Assembly: GCA_963995525.1 (NCBI GenBank)
Contig: OZ023209.1
Span: 32,918,199-32,982,198, forward strand
DNA: 64,000 bases
Origin: Escarpia spicata
Taxonomy: Eukaryota; Annelida; Polychaeta; Sabellida; Siboglinidae
Reading direction: 5' to 3'
In this document: positions 23,847 through 35,439 of the stretch, piece after piece
How the letters are laid out: each line of letters begins with the position of its first letter
How positions within the stretch are numbered: the stretch's first letter is position 1
Notes under the pieces: generated by a model
What the model saw: only the letters and a program-made list of their open reading frames with translations
What the model was told of the DNA's origin: nothing
Databases searched by the model: none
Program-made: the position numbers and the translations under genes

Positions 23847-24408
23847 CGACGTCGAGGACGACCGTAGCGCGTGTCATGAGTAGCCTGGACGCTGAATTGA
23901 AGAGCATCGTTGTGCGTGTTGATCTGACCGAACGGGAAAAGGTGGTGTTGTACAACGAGCTGTTGTCTCGTTACAACACGCCGCCGAAGAGGCCGTCAAG
24001 TCGGCGACGGCGACGGTGACGGTGACGGTGACGGCGGCGTCAGCGGAGCCGGTGTTGAGTGGGTTAGAGGCCGAAGTCGTGGAAAGCGCAGGTAAACGTA
24101 TTACGAGAAGAACCCGCCTCCTGACGGAGAAACTGAAGTCGGATAACTTGAAGCAGTGGAACAATCGTGGAGAGTTCGTGTACAACGACTTCCCTATTCG
24201 ATAAAGCAACATGGTGGACCTCGTCAACGACGTCCTGCGAAATTGGAAATTGGCGAGTTTTCCGGTGAGGTGGGCGCCCTTCGCGCGTCATCTGAGATGC
24301 CCCAACATGCCCATGGAGTTCGTCTGGAACTCGGACCGGCGGGCGTACATGCTGGCTCGATCGATTGCTGTCGATGACGACGACGACGCCGACGACGCCG
24401 ACGCGTGA
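23756..24408 (+). pseudogene. PolyQ / VDLVN-motif late gene of Polinton A
   Basis: The first frame (23756-24019) starts MALVDPRLVESMLAQ, runs through 15 or more glutamines, and includes LTEREKVVLYNELLSRY. After a frameshift in an ACGGTG repeat (about 24005-24030) a second frame continues with RTRLLTEKLK, NNRGEFVYNDFPIR, an in-frame TAA at 24202, then SNMVDLVNDVL. It ends in a D-rich tail at 24408. Proteins with this order are common in Polinton-like clusters of animals but have no assigned function. The same gene, also broken, is in Polinton B at 6304-6644. Confidence 0.6.
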
Positions 24409-24539
24409 ACCTATGAAGCCGGCTGGCGGCGTCGATGCCACCACTACCTCCACCGTCCCTCGTCTTCGAGCTCGTTCACCTTAAAGAGATACGAAGCGAG
24501 GTAGAGCGGTAGTCGTGTCAGCAGTATCAGCAGCTGCTG

Positions 24540-25690
24540 TGACGGTATACAAGGACAGTATACCGCTATGAGCCGACGACACCATCGTCCCCCCGCGACA
24601 CCGAACGCGACCTACTAAACCGTGTCAACTTCGTCCCGAAACGTGTGGGAAGTTACGGCGGCGTCAATGCGTTGCATCGGGTGACCACCACCACAGCCAC
24701 CACCATCACCCGTGCGGTACCGAAGCACACCGCCGAGCAGTGGTTGTCGGAGCAGGATGCCTACACCGATCACAAGCCCGTGCGACATCATTTCGAGGGT
24801 CGTCGCGTCGTAGTAAGCTGCCGAGATTAGCAGTGGCAAGCCGATCTCGTTGAAGTGGCGAGCCTGAAAAAGCACAACCTCGGTACGATGTTCAATCTGA
24901 CGGTCATCGACGTCTTTTCCAAGTGGGCATGGTGCGTTCCATTGAAGAATAAAACCGGTGCGGCACTCGTGATGGCGTTTGAGAGTTTGGTGAAGGAGGG
25001 GGAGCCGACGCCGCCGACCGCTCTACTGACCGACAAGGATACGGAATTCCTCAATCGACCTTTTCAAAACCTTTCGAAGACGCTCGGTATGCTACACTTC
25101 ATCACGCTCAACGAGGAGACAAAAGCGAGCATCGTGGAACATTTTAAGCACACGATGAAGATCCGCATGTGGCGGTACTTCACAAAACACCAAACGTTAC
25201 GATACCTCGAGGCGTTGCCCTGGTACGTGAGATCGTACAACACCTACCACCGACGCATCGGAATGGCACCGGCGAACGTCGACGCCTCAAACCAGGAGAC
25301 AGTGTGATAGCGGTTGTACGGTAGAGACTCTTGCGGACGATGCAAGTCCAAACTTTGAGTGAGAGAACGCGAATGCATCAGAAAAGCGAAGAGACGATTC
25401 AGGAAATGGTATATGGCGAGCTGAAGCGAAGATCTGTTCATCGTGGGAGAGGCACACCCATCCAATCCGCCCATGTGTCGGATAATCGACGACGCCGGAA
25501 CGATGCTGGACGGAACGTTCTACGACCCGAAACTGACTAAAGTATCCGTCTCGAAGGACAAACTCTGCGTCGTGGAGATAATCCTGCAGCGTTGAAAGAC
25601 GGGAAAGCGGGATGAGGTGCTAGTGAAATGGTTCGGTTATCCGACGTCCTTCAACAGCTGGATTGACACAAAACGTATAAAGACTAGCGG
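24540..25690 (+). pseudogene. Polinton integrase (retroviral-type DDE) with chromodomain
   Basis: Blocks in order: GSYGGVNALH, WLSEQDAYTDHKPVR, an in-frame TAG at about 24829, QWQADLVEV, FNLTVIDVFSKWAW (first catalytic D), LLTDKDTEFLN (second D), KASIVEHFKHTMK (catalytic E), WYVRSYNTYHRRIGMAPA. After a TGA and frameshifts come NPPMCRIIDDAG and the chromodomain strands VLVKWFGYPTSFNSWID. The catalytic triad is kept but at least four stops break the frame. It resembles the family annotated in animals as transposon-derived protein F54H12.3. The integrase would insert the linear element's ends. Confidence 0.85.
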
Positions 25691-25935
25691 TGCGACCTCT
25701 GAGCTCCAGTCTAGACGTGAACGAGGGGGCCGCAGACCTGAGCAGTAACGTCGGGAGCACCGGGTGGTTGGACGAACCGGACGTCGTGTCGACGACGTCA
25801 TCGTCGCGTCGCTGGCGTGTCTGTGGTAACAAGTGTCATAAGGCGGCAATCGTCTTCCTGTGCCAGATCGTCGTCCTTTACACGGTCATCGTGGTCAGTA
25901 TATACAATCTGACGCATAACCGAAGGGGTTTCTAA
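25690..25935 (+). CDS. Small membrane protein of Polinton A
   Basis: An 81-codon frame whose C-terminal half holds one strong transmembrane helix (AAIVFLCQIVVLYTVIVVSI) followed by YNLT. Short proteins with a C-Q-x-x-x-x-Y-T-V-I-x-V-S-x-Y-N-L-T pattern often follow the integrase in Polinton-like clusters. Its function is unknown. The start is not ATG, so the N-terminus is uncertain. Confidence 0.5.
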   Translation: MRPLSSSLDVNEGAADLSSNVGSTGWLDEPDVVSTTSSSRRWRVCGNKCHKAAIVFLCQIVVLYTVIVVSIYNLTHNRRGF

Positions 25936-25999
25936 CCTGTGAACGGCCCTGTTGAGTAGCTGTCTCGGTTACCGACTATCGAGCTCGTCTATGAAACGC

Positions 26000-26837
26000 G
26001 ATGGTTTTATCTACCTTTTACCTGACGCTGCCTAGCAACGCGTCTACGAAAGCACACCCCAAAAACACGCTGACCAAGTACATCATAACGCTAACGCAAA
26101 GCATCGACCTGTCGGGTCGATGGGTGTGCGTTGTGGTGGAGATACAATACCCGCACAGTTGGTAGAACGTGAGAGACGAGGACAAGTGGTTCAGTAAAGT
26201 GATAACAAAACGAGCAGAACAAAGAAGAGGAGTCCCCACCATGTCGGAAACAAGCAGGTGCCAGGTCGGATATTGTAGCGAGAATGACGATGCGTCGCGG
26301 CGGACCGGTATGACGATAAGAATAATACACGAGAACAGTGAGTCTACCGTCGTAAAGAGAACCAGGAGCGATGTCGGATATAATGCCAAACCCTTGATGC
26401 TTGTCCAATCAAGCAATGCTCCCGTAAGACGTGTCGTGCCGGATGAGACCGTGTGCCTGACCTACAGTCCCATCCAGCACAAGGTAACGGCGGACGTGAC
26501 GGCGAAGGTAGTGTCAGTCGGGTACATTCACGAGAACGTCTACCTCGGCGTGCTACCGAATCGGGTGGTCCTGTGTCTGATCAACAACGACACCTACAAC
26601 GGAACCTAAAATAAAAATTCATTCAAGTCGGTGCACAACGGCATAAACTTCCTCTCCCTCTACGTGGACGGTCGACAGATACCGAGCAACTTCGACGTAG
26701 ATGCGTACGTCAGACGTTACCAGGACCTGTTCGCATCGAACGGCAAGGCTTTCGAAAACGAGGGTAACGACGTGACACGCGCCGATTTCGGCGCCGACTA
26801 CACCTTCTTCGGGTTCGATCTGTCACCCAACCTTTGA
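26000..26837 (+). pseudogene. Capsid-like gene remnants of Polinton A
   Basis: From 26000 a frame reads MVLSTFYLTLPSNAS, DLSGRWVCVVVEIQYPHSW, then an in-frame TAG (26163). It continues to a C-terminal part reading VVLCLINNDTYNGT, a TAA (26607), FLSLYVDGRQIPS, YVRRYQDLF and FFGFDLSPNL. The second half resembles the F54H12.2-like family, which travels with the F54H12.3-like integrase and is a capsid-protein candidate. The first half resembles a separate family seen next to it. The two look joined by an internal deletion near 26390. The structural role is inferred. Confidence 0.55.
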
Positions 26838-27569
26838 TGTACCGATGTCGCGGCGTGTCGCTGAAGGTATTCAAGAACCTGTTCGGCCCTTACTTTGCAG
26901 ACGACTGTCGTGTATTCGACTGGCTGAAAGCGAGGATCCAAGCCTTTAGGAAATAAGAGATCGTATCTTTATGTACTACGTTTGTTCGATAAAATATAAA
27001 TATGAAAACGTGACATAGTGTTGGTGTTCAACTTTTTTTCTCCAGAAAATTCGGGTGAATCCTACTCGCGCGAAAACGACTAAATCCGGAGAGTACCTCG
27101 CGAAAAGTAAATCCCGACTATATCTGAGCAGCTTTTGTGTTTTATTTATGTTTCGTAAGGACGGTATAGTAATACAAAATTAATAAGTAGGCAAATAGTT
27201 TTCAACGTTTTATTCACGATTACAAAGCATACAATATACTAGAACGCGGTGTTTATAATACATATAAAAATAACGCTTAAAGCACTATTCCATTAAGAAC
27301 GATCGACTACCTAAGCTATAAACTAATAAGTATTTATTCTTAAATGACATAACAAGGAAAAAACCGATAATTATAAGCGAACATCGGCCGGCGCGCCGTT
27401 CTCCAAAAGTCTCCCCATCCAAGACCGGGCGCTTGTTTACGTCATTGTCACGCTCGTCAGCCGACGACGCTAAGAAAAACAACATCGGTTGCTTTTTCGG
27501 TAGATCGAGTTTAGAAAAATAAGGCATTTCTTGTTTCATTAAAGGAAAACATAAAGGAACTGTTTGGTG
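26838..27569. other. Right interior of Polinton A up to the nested transposon
   Basis: A short frame (26840-26957) reads VFDWLKARIQAF and is unassigned. From about 27290 the sequence matches, in direct orientation, the units at 34435-35290 (for example GTCTCCCCAT and GGCGCTTG). The nested element has therefore split a tandem subterminal repeat. Confidence 0.5.
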
Positions 27570-27771
27570 TTATGCACCTAACAGAGTTAATGCAAACTAA
27601 CTATTTACAACTATAATCAAATTTTTAATGTCAGTGGTTTACTGGTAATATTATCTCAAAGTGGAACATTCTAATGAAATCTTCGATAACACGAAGGCAG
27701 CCATCTTACTGATGACGACCAAAAGCAACCAATAAACGAGCAGCATTATTTTTATCACGGTGTTCCCATGG

Positions 27772-28011
27772 TGCAAGCAATGTTGTCAACACATGTACAC
27801 AGTTCATTCTGTTCGGCTCATTTTGAAGAAACGTGTTTCGAAGTGGATATATATTTGTAATGCTATGGGACAAGACCCGTCGAAACGTCGGCGACGTCGG
27901 GTTTTGAAGCTTGGAGCAATGCCGACGATATTTAGTTACAGACCACAGCCGTCGAAACGCCGCACATTCTCCGTCTAGCGCGCTGTCAGATGAAGTCAGA
28001 TCGCAAGAAGG
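27772..28011 (+). pseudogene. THAP-domain exon fragment of the nested transposon
   Basis: One frame reads HSSFCSAHFEETCFEVDIY, the last zinc-ligand part (C-S-x-H-F) of a THAP DNA-binding domain. The next frame reads LKLGAMPTIFSYRPQP, matching the L-K-x-x-A-V-P-T-I-F that follows the domain. The first half of the THAP domain is not visible and the two frames do not join. A possible GAAG/GTTAGT donor ends it. Confidence 0.6.
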
Positions 28012-29370
28012 TTAGTATTGAGTATTCAGTACCTAAATGACAATCTTGTACCATTTCATATTGCAGGATCTGACGTTATATACGTTAGTTAGTTAATTAA
28101 CTTTCTAGTTTGGGAATGGTGTCGGCAGGAACTGAACCTCAGACAGACTTAGCTAGCCTCGGCTCTGGCTCTGAGGAATGCATGCCTTCCACCGGGAATT
28201 TGACTTACTTTGATTGGTATCACGGCCGCGTGAACAAAGGCATAGATATGCTGGAAATAATCTAGAACTACATGACACATTGAAGACTAGAAGAAAGCCG
28301 ACGACTAGCAAAAGTTAACGGCAATCAATTCGCGTGAGCGATAGTATAGCACTTTGATTAACGTCACCGGGCAGAGTCTGGAATTGTCGCTATGACCCCA
28401 TCAGAATGTTCTGTAATAACATTAGGCGGAATGTGTTTGTGTGTTAAAATGAATTTGTTGTAAATACATTATGTTGAACATTTGTCTTATAAAAATCACT
28501 GACTGATGACCATTGATAAAGGTTCCACTAACTACCCATCAATCAGCAGCAGGGAAATGCTGGATAATCAGCTCCCATTACATAACAGTGACATAACAGT
28601 TTTTATTTCATTAAAAGTGAGTGACAATTCTACTGGAGTATTTGGAATGATAATTGACAATTTGACAACTTTGATTTGATTTTACAAACATTATTAGGCT
28701 CCAGATGCACAGCTATCTTGTTATAGTTAGAGGAAAGAAAGTAACGGACACAGTGTAACGGTATAAAAAGTAACACACTGTTTATATTATTATTACTATT
28801 TTATATATTATAAAAGTACTTTTATGTTAAAATAAAGTGTGTGAGGTAAATCTTAGATTTTTTAAATTTGGTGTCTTATAATTTATTTAAATGCCAGTGA
28901 ATAAGTGTCACTTTTATGTTGTTGAAATTCAATCAATATATATACATTAAAATGTGTTATGTTTTGTATTCGCAAATTCACCACCTGTTTCTAATTTTAA
29001 CAAATCATTAAAACTAATTACTTTGAAAGCCTAATCTGCAATACAGGTAATTAGCTAATCCATCACTTGAGATGCCACAAAGATCAAGCCCTTCAAACCC
29101 ACTTCTCCATAAACCACTTGGTAGGCAGGTACCAATTGCAATTACCAGGCAGGTTTTAGGCTGGTAATAAAACTGGTGTAAATAGAGAATTTAGGGACTG
29201 AAAGAGCAGATAAGAGAAATTATGAACAAAGGAAACCAACCTGGGTTATGTAAAGGGGCAGTACAGAAGGGTTTTTCACCCAGGTGTTGTCAGGTAATAA
29301 ACCATTTATGTGTGTACTGGGACTGTTACCATTTATAAATGTAAATTTCTATAAGAAATCATTGTAAATG
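28012..29370. other. Intron-like sequence of the nested transposon
   Basis: AT-rich, with no recognisable domain on either strand. Confidence 0.4.
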
Positions 29371-29825
29371 CAGTAAACCTCGCATAAGTCGGATTCACCT
29401 AAGTCGGATCTTCGCTCAACTTGGACAGAATTCCGAGGAACGGTTGATTTGTAATGAATTTCCCATAAAAATCTTTGTGTAAGTCGGATCTTTGCCTAAC
29501 TCGGAATAACTGAGTCGGTCCATTTGTTCCGAGATAATGTGTTTTTCCTCGCCTAAGTCGAATTGCAGTATTCAACAAAATCACTTCGTAAGCTATAACC
29601 TTAGAGATCCATGCCAAAATTAAGCATAAAACTGTTGTAATACTGTATGATGTGGCTTGTGGACATCAACATTTATAGAGTTACCGCATTATTTACAGTT
29701 ACCTAAGGGCTTTTAGAGGGTTGCCTTTGGCGCTGGGATATGTCATCTAAGGCTAAGTCAGATTTTTGCACAACTCGGATTAAATCACTCGGTTCGATTG
29801 AATCCAACTTAGGCGAGGTTTACTG
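29371..29825. mobile_element. Tigger/pogo-like MITE
   Basis: Begins CAGTAAACCTCGCATAAGTC and ends, read inward, CAGTAAACCTCGCCTAAGTT. TA follows on the right and TG precedes on the left (a decayed TA). The inside is made of A-A-G-T-C-G-G-A-T repeats shared with 18651-18840. It has no coding capacity. Confidence 0.8.
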
Positions 29826-30585
29826 TAATTTGTTTTGATCAGTTGATTCAATTCCAATTCAATCTGTTTTGATTTTTTATTCAAATGTATGTGTATGTTT
29901 TATCAGTTCAATTCCAAATCAAATAAGAATTGATAGTGTGTCTGCGACAAACTATCCTTTTCACATAAGACGGGTTTAGTGGCTGCTTGCAGACTATTGA
30001 ACCTAAACTCCCATTGGTGTAAAAAATATCACAATATTATTTTTGTACTGATTTTACAATTTGTACTTGAACTGATACTTATCTGTCAACCAAGCAGCAG
30101 TGTAGCAGTGTAACAGTGTAGCAGTATGGTTTAATTGGTTGTCGAAAACTACATAAAAAAGTAACAAGAATTAAAGTAACACAAAAGTAACATTATTGAT
30201 ATTATGATTTCATTTATTCATTATAAAAAAACTACAAATTGAATAAGGCAATATATATTAACATTTGAAATATTGATTTAATTTAATTTATTTTTATTTA
30301 ATTCTTAAACTCGACGTAATTATAAATTTAAGTTATAAATGTCAAATCCAAATAGCCCAAAAATTACTGGAGTTGAGAGGCTCCTATTTTGGTTTCATGT
30401 TCATATTCTCAAGGGATATCACCAAATTGATTATTAAAAAACTGAAGAGTTGAGTGCAACCAATTTCAGAATTATTGGTTACCTTCACATAGAATGACCC
30501 GCTATATGACCATATTATTAATGATAACAAACACTCCATAATTAATCCAGACATGAGCTTTATTCAGTGTTTGTCTCTATTGCAG

Positions 30586-30672
30586 ACCATTACACAACCA
30601 TTGTCCACTCGCATTCCGCTGTCCCCAGGGCCTACTACATCTAGCAAGTCCACTGCACATCACATCAAGTCG
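30586..30672 (+). CDS. Probable linker exon of the THAP/transposase gene
   Basis: An 87-nt exon between a CTATTGCAG acceptor and a GTATGT donor, 29 open codons in phase 0, rich in P/S/T. Such linkers commonly follow a THAP domain. It feeds in phase into the exon at 30814. Confidence 0.4.
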
Positions 30673-30813
30673 GTATGTACTGCATTATTCACATGGAAAC
30701 TTATTGATTTCTCACTTGAAAAAAAAAATTCTACGTTATCTTTTTTTTATAATGTGATAATTTAGCAAATGCTTTACCGTAATAGTGCACAAACACAATG
30801 TCATGTTTTACAG

Positions 30814-30973
30814 ATTCCACGAAAGAGGGTTGCTCCTACTTCCACCATTACACCACGACATGTTCTGCCAGCTCTTCCCCACCTGACAAATTACTGCCAC
30901 ACTGGTCAACTTGAAGTAGTTCACAGTTACCTGCTCAAGTACTGCTTCAAAAGACAGCACTTCTTCTATGAAG
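30814..30973 (+). CDS. Transposase exon of the nested THAP element
   Basis: A 160-nt exon with a TTTTACAG acceptor and an AAG/GTAGGA donor. It reads HLTNYCHTGQLEVVHSYLLK and then YCFKRQHFFYE. The T-G-x-L-E-V-x-H-S-x-x-L-K-Y-C-x-K-R-x-x-F-x-Y block is a recurrent piece of THAP-bearing transposase proteins in invertebrate genomes. I recognise the block but not a named domain. The rest of the catalytic region is not visible, so the gene is probably reduced. Confidence 0.55.
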
Positions 30974-31059
30974 GTAGGACAGAAGTCATACATTGCAATA
31001 GGTATTTAGTTGTAAAAAATCGACCTCAGTCATTCTAATAATAGCACCACTAACGTATT

Positions 31060-31220
31060 GTGGCATGGTAACATAGTGGTTAGATCATCGGAATCTTTTA
31101 AGTCTCTGCCATTTCAAAGCTTGTGGAGTTTTGCTAACTCCACATTGCTCAAGTTCACTCTGATAAATAAATGAGTACCTGACAGTGATAGTAGTAAGTA
31201 AGTGGTTGAGGCCCCCGTGC
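31060..31220 (+). repeat. SINE-like element with degenerate Pol III A box
   Basis: A GTAACATAGTGGTTAGATCA head resembling a tRNA 5' half is followed by a decayed middle. No clear B box remains. Confidence 0.35.
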
Positions 31221-32075
31221 ACGGAGCCGACATCAAAGGAACATCAAAGGAATTGTGGAGTAGTGGCTCCATTTGGAGTCTTTAGGAATTCTACTTATAA
31301 AAAGTGAACGAGTAATGACCTGTCAAAGAAATGTACTTGTAAAAAACCCTCTTATCTTAATTGGCTTTTGACAGCTGTACTTATAAAAAAAAGTTTGACT
31401 GATGACCGTGCCGCCGACCCACCGCGGTACGCCGCCAGCGGTTCTAAGTACTTTGGAGCTACCCTCTAGCGGTGGCGATTTCGTTACGTTGTTAGAGCCG
31501 CGCCTCAGCCGCTTACTTACTACTAGTGATACTATTTTCGTAGTATATGCTGTGTGGAGCTGAATACTTCCCAGAGGAGGATGGTAGTTGAATGGACAGG
31601 ACTGTCAGGTGTTAACTATGTCACAGAGATGGCGCGAATACTTCACAACTGTATTCACTAATTTTAGTGTAATAAATTCTCCATGTAATAGTAACGATAA
31701 CAAAATACGGTCACTGTATATACCATATATAAGATACATGACAAAAACGAGTGATGATAAATGCAACTGTGGAGGACTGTCATAATGGGATGCCTTGTTT
31801 GTAAGGATAAACATTACTTTTTCAATGTCTGATTATGAATACTTGGCCATTTGAGTATGATTCAAACAGTCAACATTTTTAACACGTTTACTGAGTGCAA
31901 TTATAGAAGACATATTTATACATTATTGTCATTTGGAAAATGGCGTTTCAAAGTTCACTGAAAGCCAACCAGTCGTAAGGAAAGTAATTAACAGCAGCTT
32001 ATTAACAAGATATAGATGCTGATGGGTCTGTTGCTAAGAATTTTATTACAATACTGTATGTCCTGTTTATTATAG

Positions 32076-32391
32076 GGACGAAAGCACGGCTCATACTATC
32101 TGCTCTGGTATGGAAGTTCTGGCCAAGCCCTAGCGCAGACAACCCTGTTAACGTGGCGGATGTCTGGTCAAGAAGGCGCAAGCAGTGAGTGCTGCGAACG
32201 ACAAAACACAGCAGCAGATTTACCTGCAAACCCAAATGTCCATGGAAAGAGTGAATGATGTCTTTGTGAGAAATCTGAAACAGCCAGGAATCACTGTCCC
32301 AACTGGAATTGCAGTCCTTGGGGGAGATGTGCCCAAGCCAATGAAACATGATCTGCTGGCACCAAGAGGCAGTCGATTTGTAAATAAATAG
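32076..32391 (+). pseudogene. Possible last exon of the THAP/transposase gene
   Basis: After a TTATTATAG acceptor, frames are broken by a stop near 32145. The open part (32185-32391) ends GDVPKPMKHDLLAPRGSRF plus three residues before TAG. A conserved S-R-F near the end is common in this gene group. It ends 118 bases from the stop of the convergent minus-strand gene. Confidence 0.35.
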
Positions 32392-32508
32392 TCTATCCAA
32401 CTGACAATTGACAAGGACGTTTCAAGGGACTGGCTGTTTTGTTTGCATTTCCACCTACAGCCATAGTTTTGTATAAGGTGACAAATGCATCCTCTAGTTT
32501 AGTCTAGT

Positions 32509-34193
32509 TCAGTCCTCCAGTGCCAAGTGGAATCCCTCATGTTGTGTCCCATCGAGTGCAAGGAAGTGGGATCGTATTTGATGGCTGGCACACGCTGGTA
32601 TAACTCTCCATACCTTTCGGTCCAGCCTGCCATGGTTCCACCAGATGAACTGTCTATATGCAGCCCACCTCAGACGTGAAATAAAATAAGGCGCAAATAA
32701 ATTTACTAACATTGTCAGCAGGTGATGTATGAAAATAGGTTTGAGGTAGTTCATTTCCTTATCAAATTGGTATATATCAACAAGCAGTGATTTTATGAAA
32801 TCATTTGAACCTTTCTTAAATTCTCGCATAGGCATGCTACTCAAAATGTTCTAGAATGATCCTATGTTGTTTACTATTCAACATTAACAAATGTTGGCAG
32901 ATTTCTACTAACTATGCCTAGTATATACAGTTTATGAAACGTCATACATATTCTATGTTTATACATTTTAAAATTGCTGTTGCTTTGCTTGATGTTCTGG
33001 TTACTGTAGTATTATAGTCATTGTTGATATATGTCAAAAAATATTTAACAACACATTTCACTGCTGTTATAACACATGAATATATACTTACTTGTTCGTT
33101 GGCGGGTCTAGTTGCCAGTTATCTAACCGAATGTGATTCATAGCAACTAGTATATTTCCTTGGCCATTCGTAACGCATCGTAGTCCACCTGCAACAAAGA
33201 ACCAAGCGTTTAAATGAAAGTGTTACATGAATGATAAACAACTGAGATTGTTATTACTACAGTGGAACCTCGCTATATGGTGACCTTGGTAATACAGCCT
33301 CGGTATAGTATAGGATATAAGTACTACCGCTGGTAAGATAACTTTTATCCAGTCCCAAGGGTGACCTTAAAAGTGAGGTTCCACTGTTCCATTCTGAATG
33401 AAGCCAATGTCACAAGCAGCATGAATTAGGATTGTCTTTCTGTATTTATACAATAATTATGCCCCGTCTCTATAAAATTAAATTCAAGCCTATTAAAAGA
33501 ACAATTAATACTGCCACACATTTTTCTCATACGGTGATACACATGCATAGTCGTTACTGTAAATATAATAATGGGGACACAACAGTTAACCTGTTTGTTT
33601 TCTATCATAGCCGTGGACAATTTTGAACTCGGTTCTTGGAACCGTTTTTAAAACGGCGAAGGTATAACCTTAGGTAATATTCCCATAAAATGTAAAACTG
33701 GACACTCGGACACCGAGCCCACGGCACTGGCATGAGAACTGAGGACTGTCGTCGAATCGAGGTGCCACCGACCGAGCGATCGACTCACTCAGTTCATACG
33801 TTTATTTAAATTATTACCCAGCCCGGACCTCATAATGAGCAGTTTTTTTTTATACTAGACATAAATAATTACCTCCATCGACATGCTCCGCGTGCTGACG
33901 AGTCGCAGCCGTTTTCTGACAGCAGACACTCCTTTCTGAACCAAAAAATTTACTTGACACTTTCCACAGCGACACCATCACCACGGCACCAGTCGCCAGT
34001 CAGTTACGTCTCGGCTTGTTAGTCGCCTCTGCATTTATACTTCCCGCGCGTCTTCGTTATCATGCTTACGGTCACCAGAACGCTCTGGTCCATCTTGCAA
34101 TACTGGCCTATGTCTTTGCGGTTGAAACCGATATCCAGCTACTTCTGAATCTATTTCATCAGACGAAGAATCAGAACCGCAACGACACGCCAT
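32509..34193 (-). CDS. Three-exon gene with P2X7-like cytoplasmic (ballast-type) C-terminus
   Basis: Exons 34193-34070, 33188-33092 and 32668-32509 (minus strand) have acceptor/donor signals (GTAAGC and GTAAGT donors) and matching phases. They give an uninterrupted frame of about 127 codons. The start reads MACRCGSDSSSDEIDSEV, an acidic leader followed by GYRFQPQR. The last exon reads WAAYRQFIWWNHGRLDR and VIPACASHQIRSHF, matching the Y-R-Q-F-x-x-W-x-x-G-R-L-x-R...V-x-P-x-C-x-x-x-x-I-R-x-x-F pattern of the zinc-binding cytoplasmic domain of P2X7 and of free-standing invertebrate relatives. The usual cysteine-rich centre is mostly absent. It is convergent with the transposase gene on the same element. 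Confidence 0.6.
33260..33386. mobile_element. Short MITE with CAGTGGAACCTC ends
   Basis: About 127 bases with inverted ends CAGTGGAACCTCGCTATATG and CAGTGGAACCTCACTTTTAA (read inward), preceded by TA. It lies in the intergenic part of the nested transposon. Confidence 0.8.
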
Positions 34194-34434
34194 CTTGTCT
34201 AAACTCAATGGGTAACATCGCACAGCGCCACCTGACGTTTTTTGGAAACACTAGTACACGCAAAATCCAGAAAAGTACACAGCATTGCTTACGTCATTTT
34301 CTGTTCAAAATGGCGGAATTCATGAAATTCGATACAGGGTGTGTTCAAATATTGTTTACTACTAAACCACTGACGTTAAAAATATTATTATAGTTGGAAA
34401 TAGTTAGTTTGCATTAACTCTTTTAGGTGCTTAA

Positions 34435-35290
34435 TCCCAAAAAGTTCTTTATGTTTCCCTTAAAATTTGCTTATAATTATCGTTTTTTTTCGCAATTAAA
34501 TCTGCACCATAGAATTAATAAGCGCGAGACGATGATCCACCTACTTCGGTATAAAGATATAATAGCCGATTTCGACATTTCATGCTTGTATACGATATAT
34601 AAATATGTGCCCATTCTCAAAACGTCTCCCCATGCCTCCAAGATCAGGCGCTTGGTTACGCCATCGCCACGGGCGTTATTCGGCTAGCGCGCGCGCAGGC
34701 TACGAGCACCGCTTACCAAAAAAAATAACAAGGCGTCAATGTTTTAAGTTTGCGGGCGAATTTCTACGCCCTACTTTATAATCATAGTTATCTCACAATA
34801 AAAACCACACACCATATATTCATTTTAAAACACGCCGAAGGTCCACGAACTTCTAAATAACGATGTAACAGCCGATTTCGCTATTTATTGACTAAACATT
34901 TACACATTTCTTGTTTCCCTTACAATTATTGATTTTTCGCAATAAAATTCTCAGCACAGGGTTAGTTAGCCCAATCCGATCATACACGACCTTCGAAATA
35001 AGGAATTTTTCATTGCCGATTTCTGTATATTTCACGCCTAATCGACCAGTTATTGCACCCCCACCGTCACGAACGATAACACGTCACATTCTGCCGGCGC
35101 GCGCTCGTTCAGGCGACGAGTACCGCTTAGTTGAAAAAAATTAGAAGACGTCGATTTTTAATTTAGCGGGAGATTTTCCACAGAAAAATCCCGAATTTAT
35201 AATTATAGGTCTCTCACAATAAAAAACCTATATTCATTTTTAAACATACCGACCGTCCACGCACTTCTAAATAAACATCTAATGCCAGAT
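34435..35290. repeat. Tandem subterminal units of Polinton A, about 420-bp period
   Basis: Two units share CCGATTTCG-ATTT, TCTCACAATAAAAA (34790 and 35210), a CGCGCGC-rich block followed by GAGTACCGCTTA or GAGCACCGCTTA, and CACGAACTTCTAAATAA. A further partial unit is at about 27290-27560 beyond the nested transposon. Confidence 0.65.
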
Positions 35291-35439
35291 CTCGCTATCT
35301 CTCACTCCCTATCCACAAGAGGACCAACACAGTACCAACCTTCCCACGGGCTATCAAACACACATACGGGTTCCATTATAACACCATCGTGTACGTATTC
35401 CAGCTCCTACACCACGTCGCATAAATACCGATTCGTCGA

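Larger units (their letters stand above)
27574..34430. mobile_element. TTAA-flanked (Kolobok-like) THAP transposon nested in Polinton A
   Basis: Inverted ends: the left begins GCACCTAACAGAGTTAATGC and the right, read inward, GCACCTAAAAGAGTTAATGC. They match for about 90 bases. TTAT (27570-27573) and TTAA (34431-34434) flank it, fitting a TTAA target. It carries a plus-strand THAP/transposase gene and a convergent minus-strand P2X7-like gene. A Tigger-type MITE (29371-29825), a SINE-like stretch (31060-31220) and a small MITE (33260-33386) lie within its non-coding parts. TTAA targets and THAP domains are known for Kolobok elements. The superfamily call is an inference. Confidence 0.75.
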
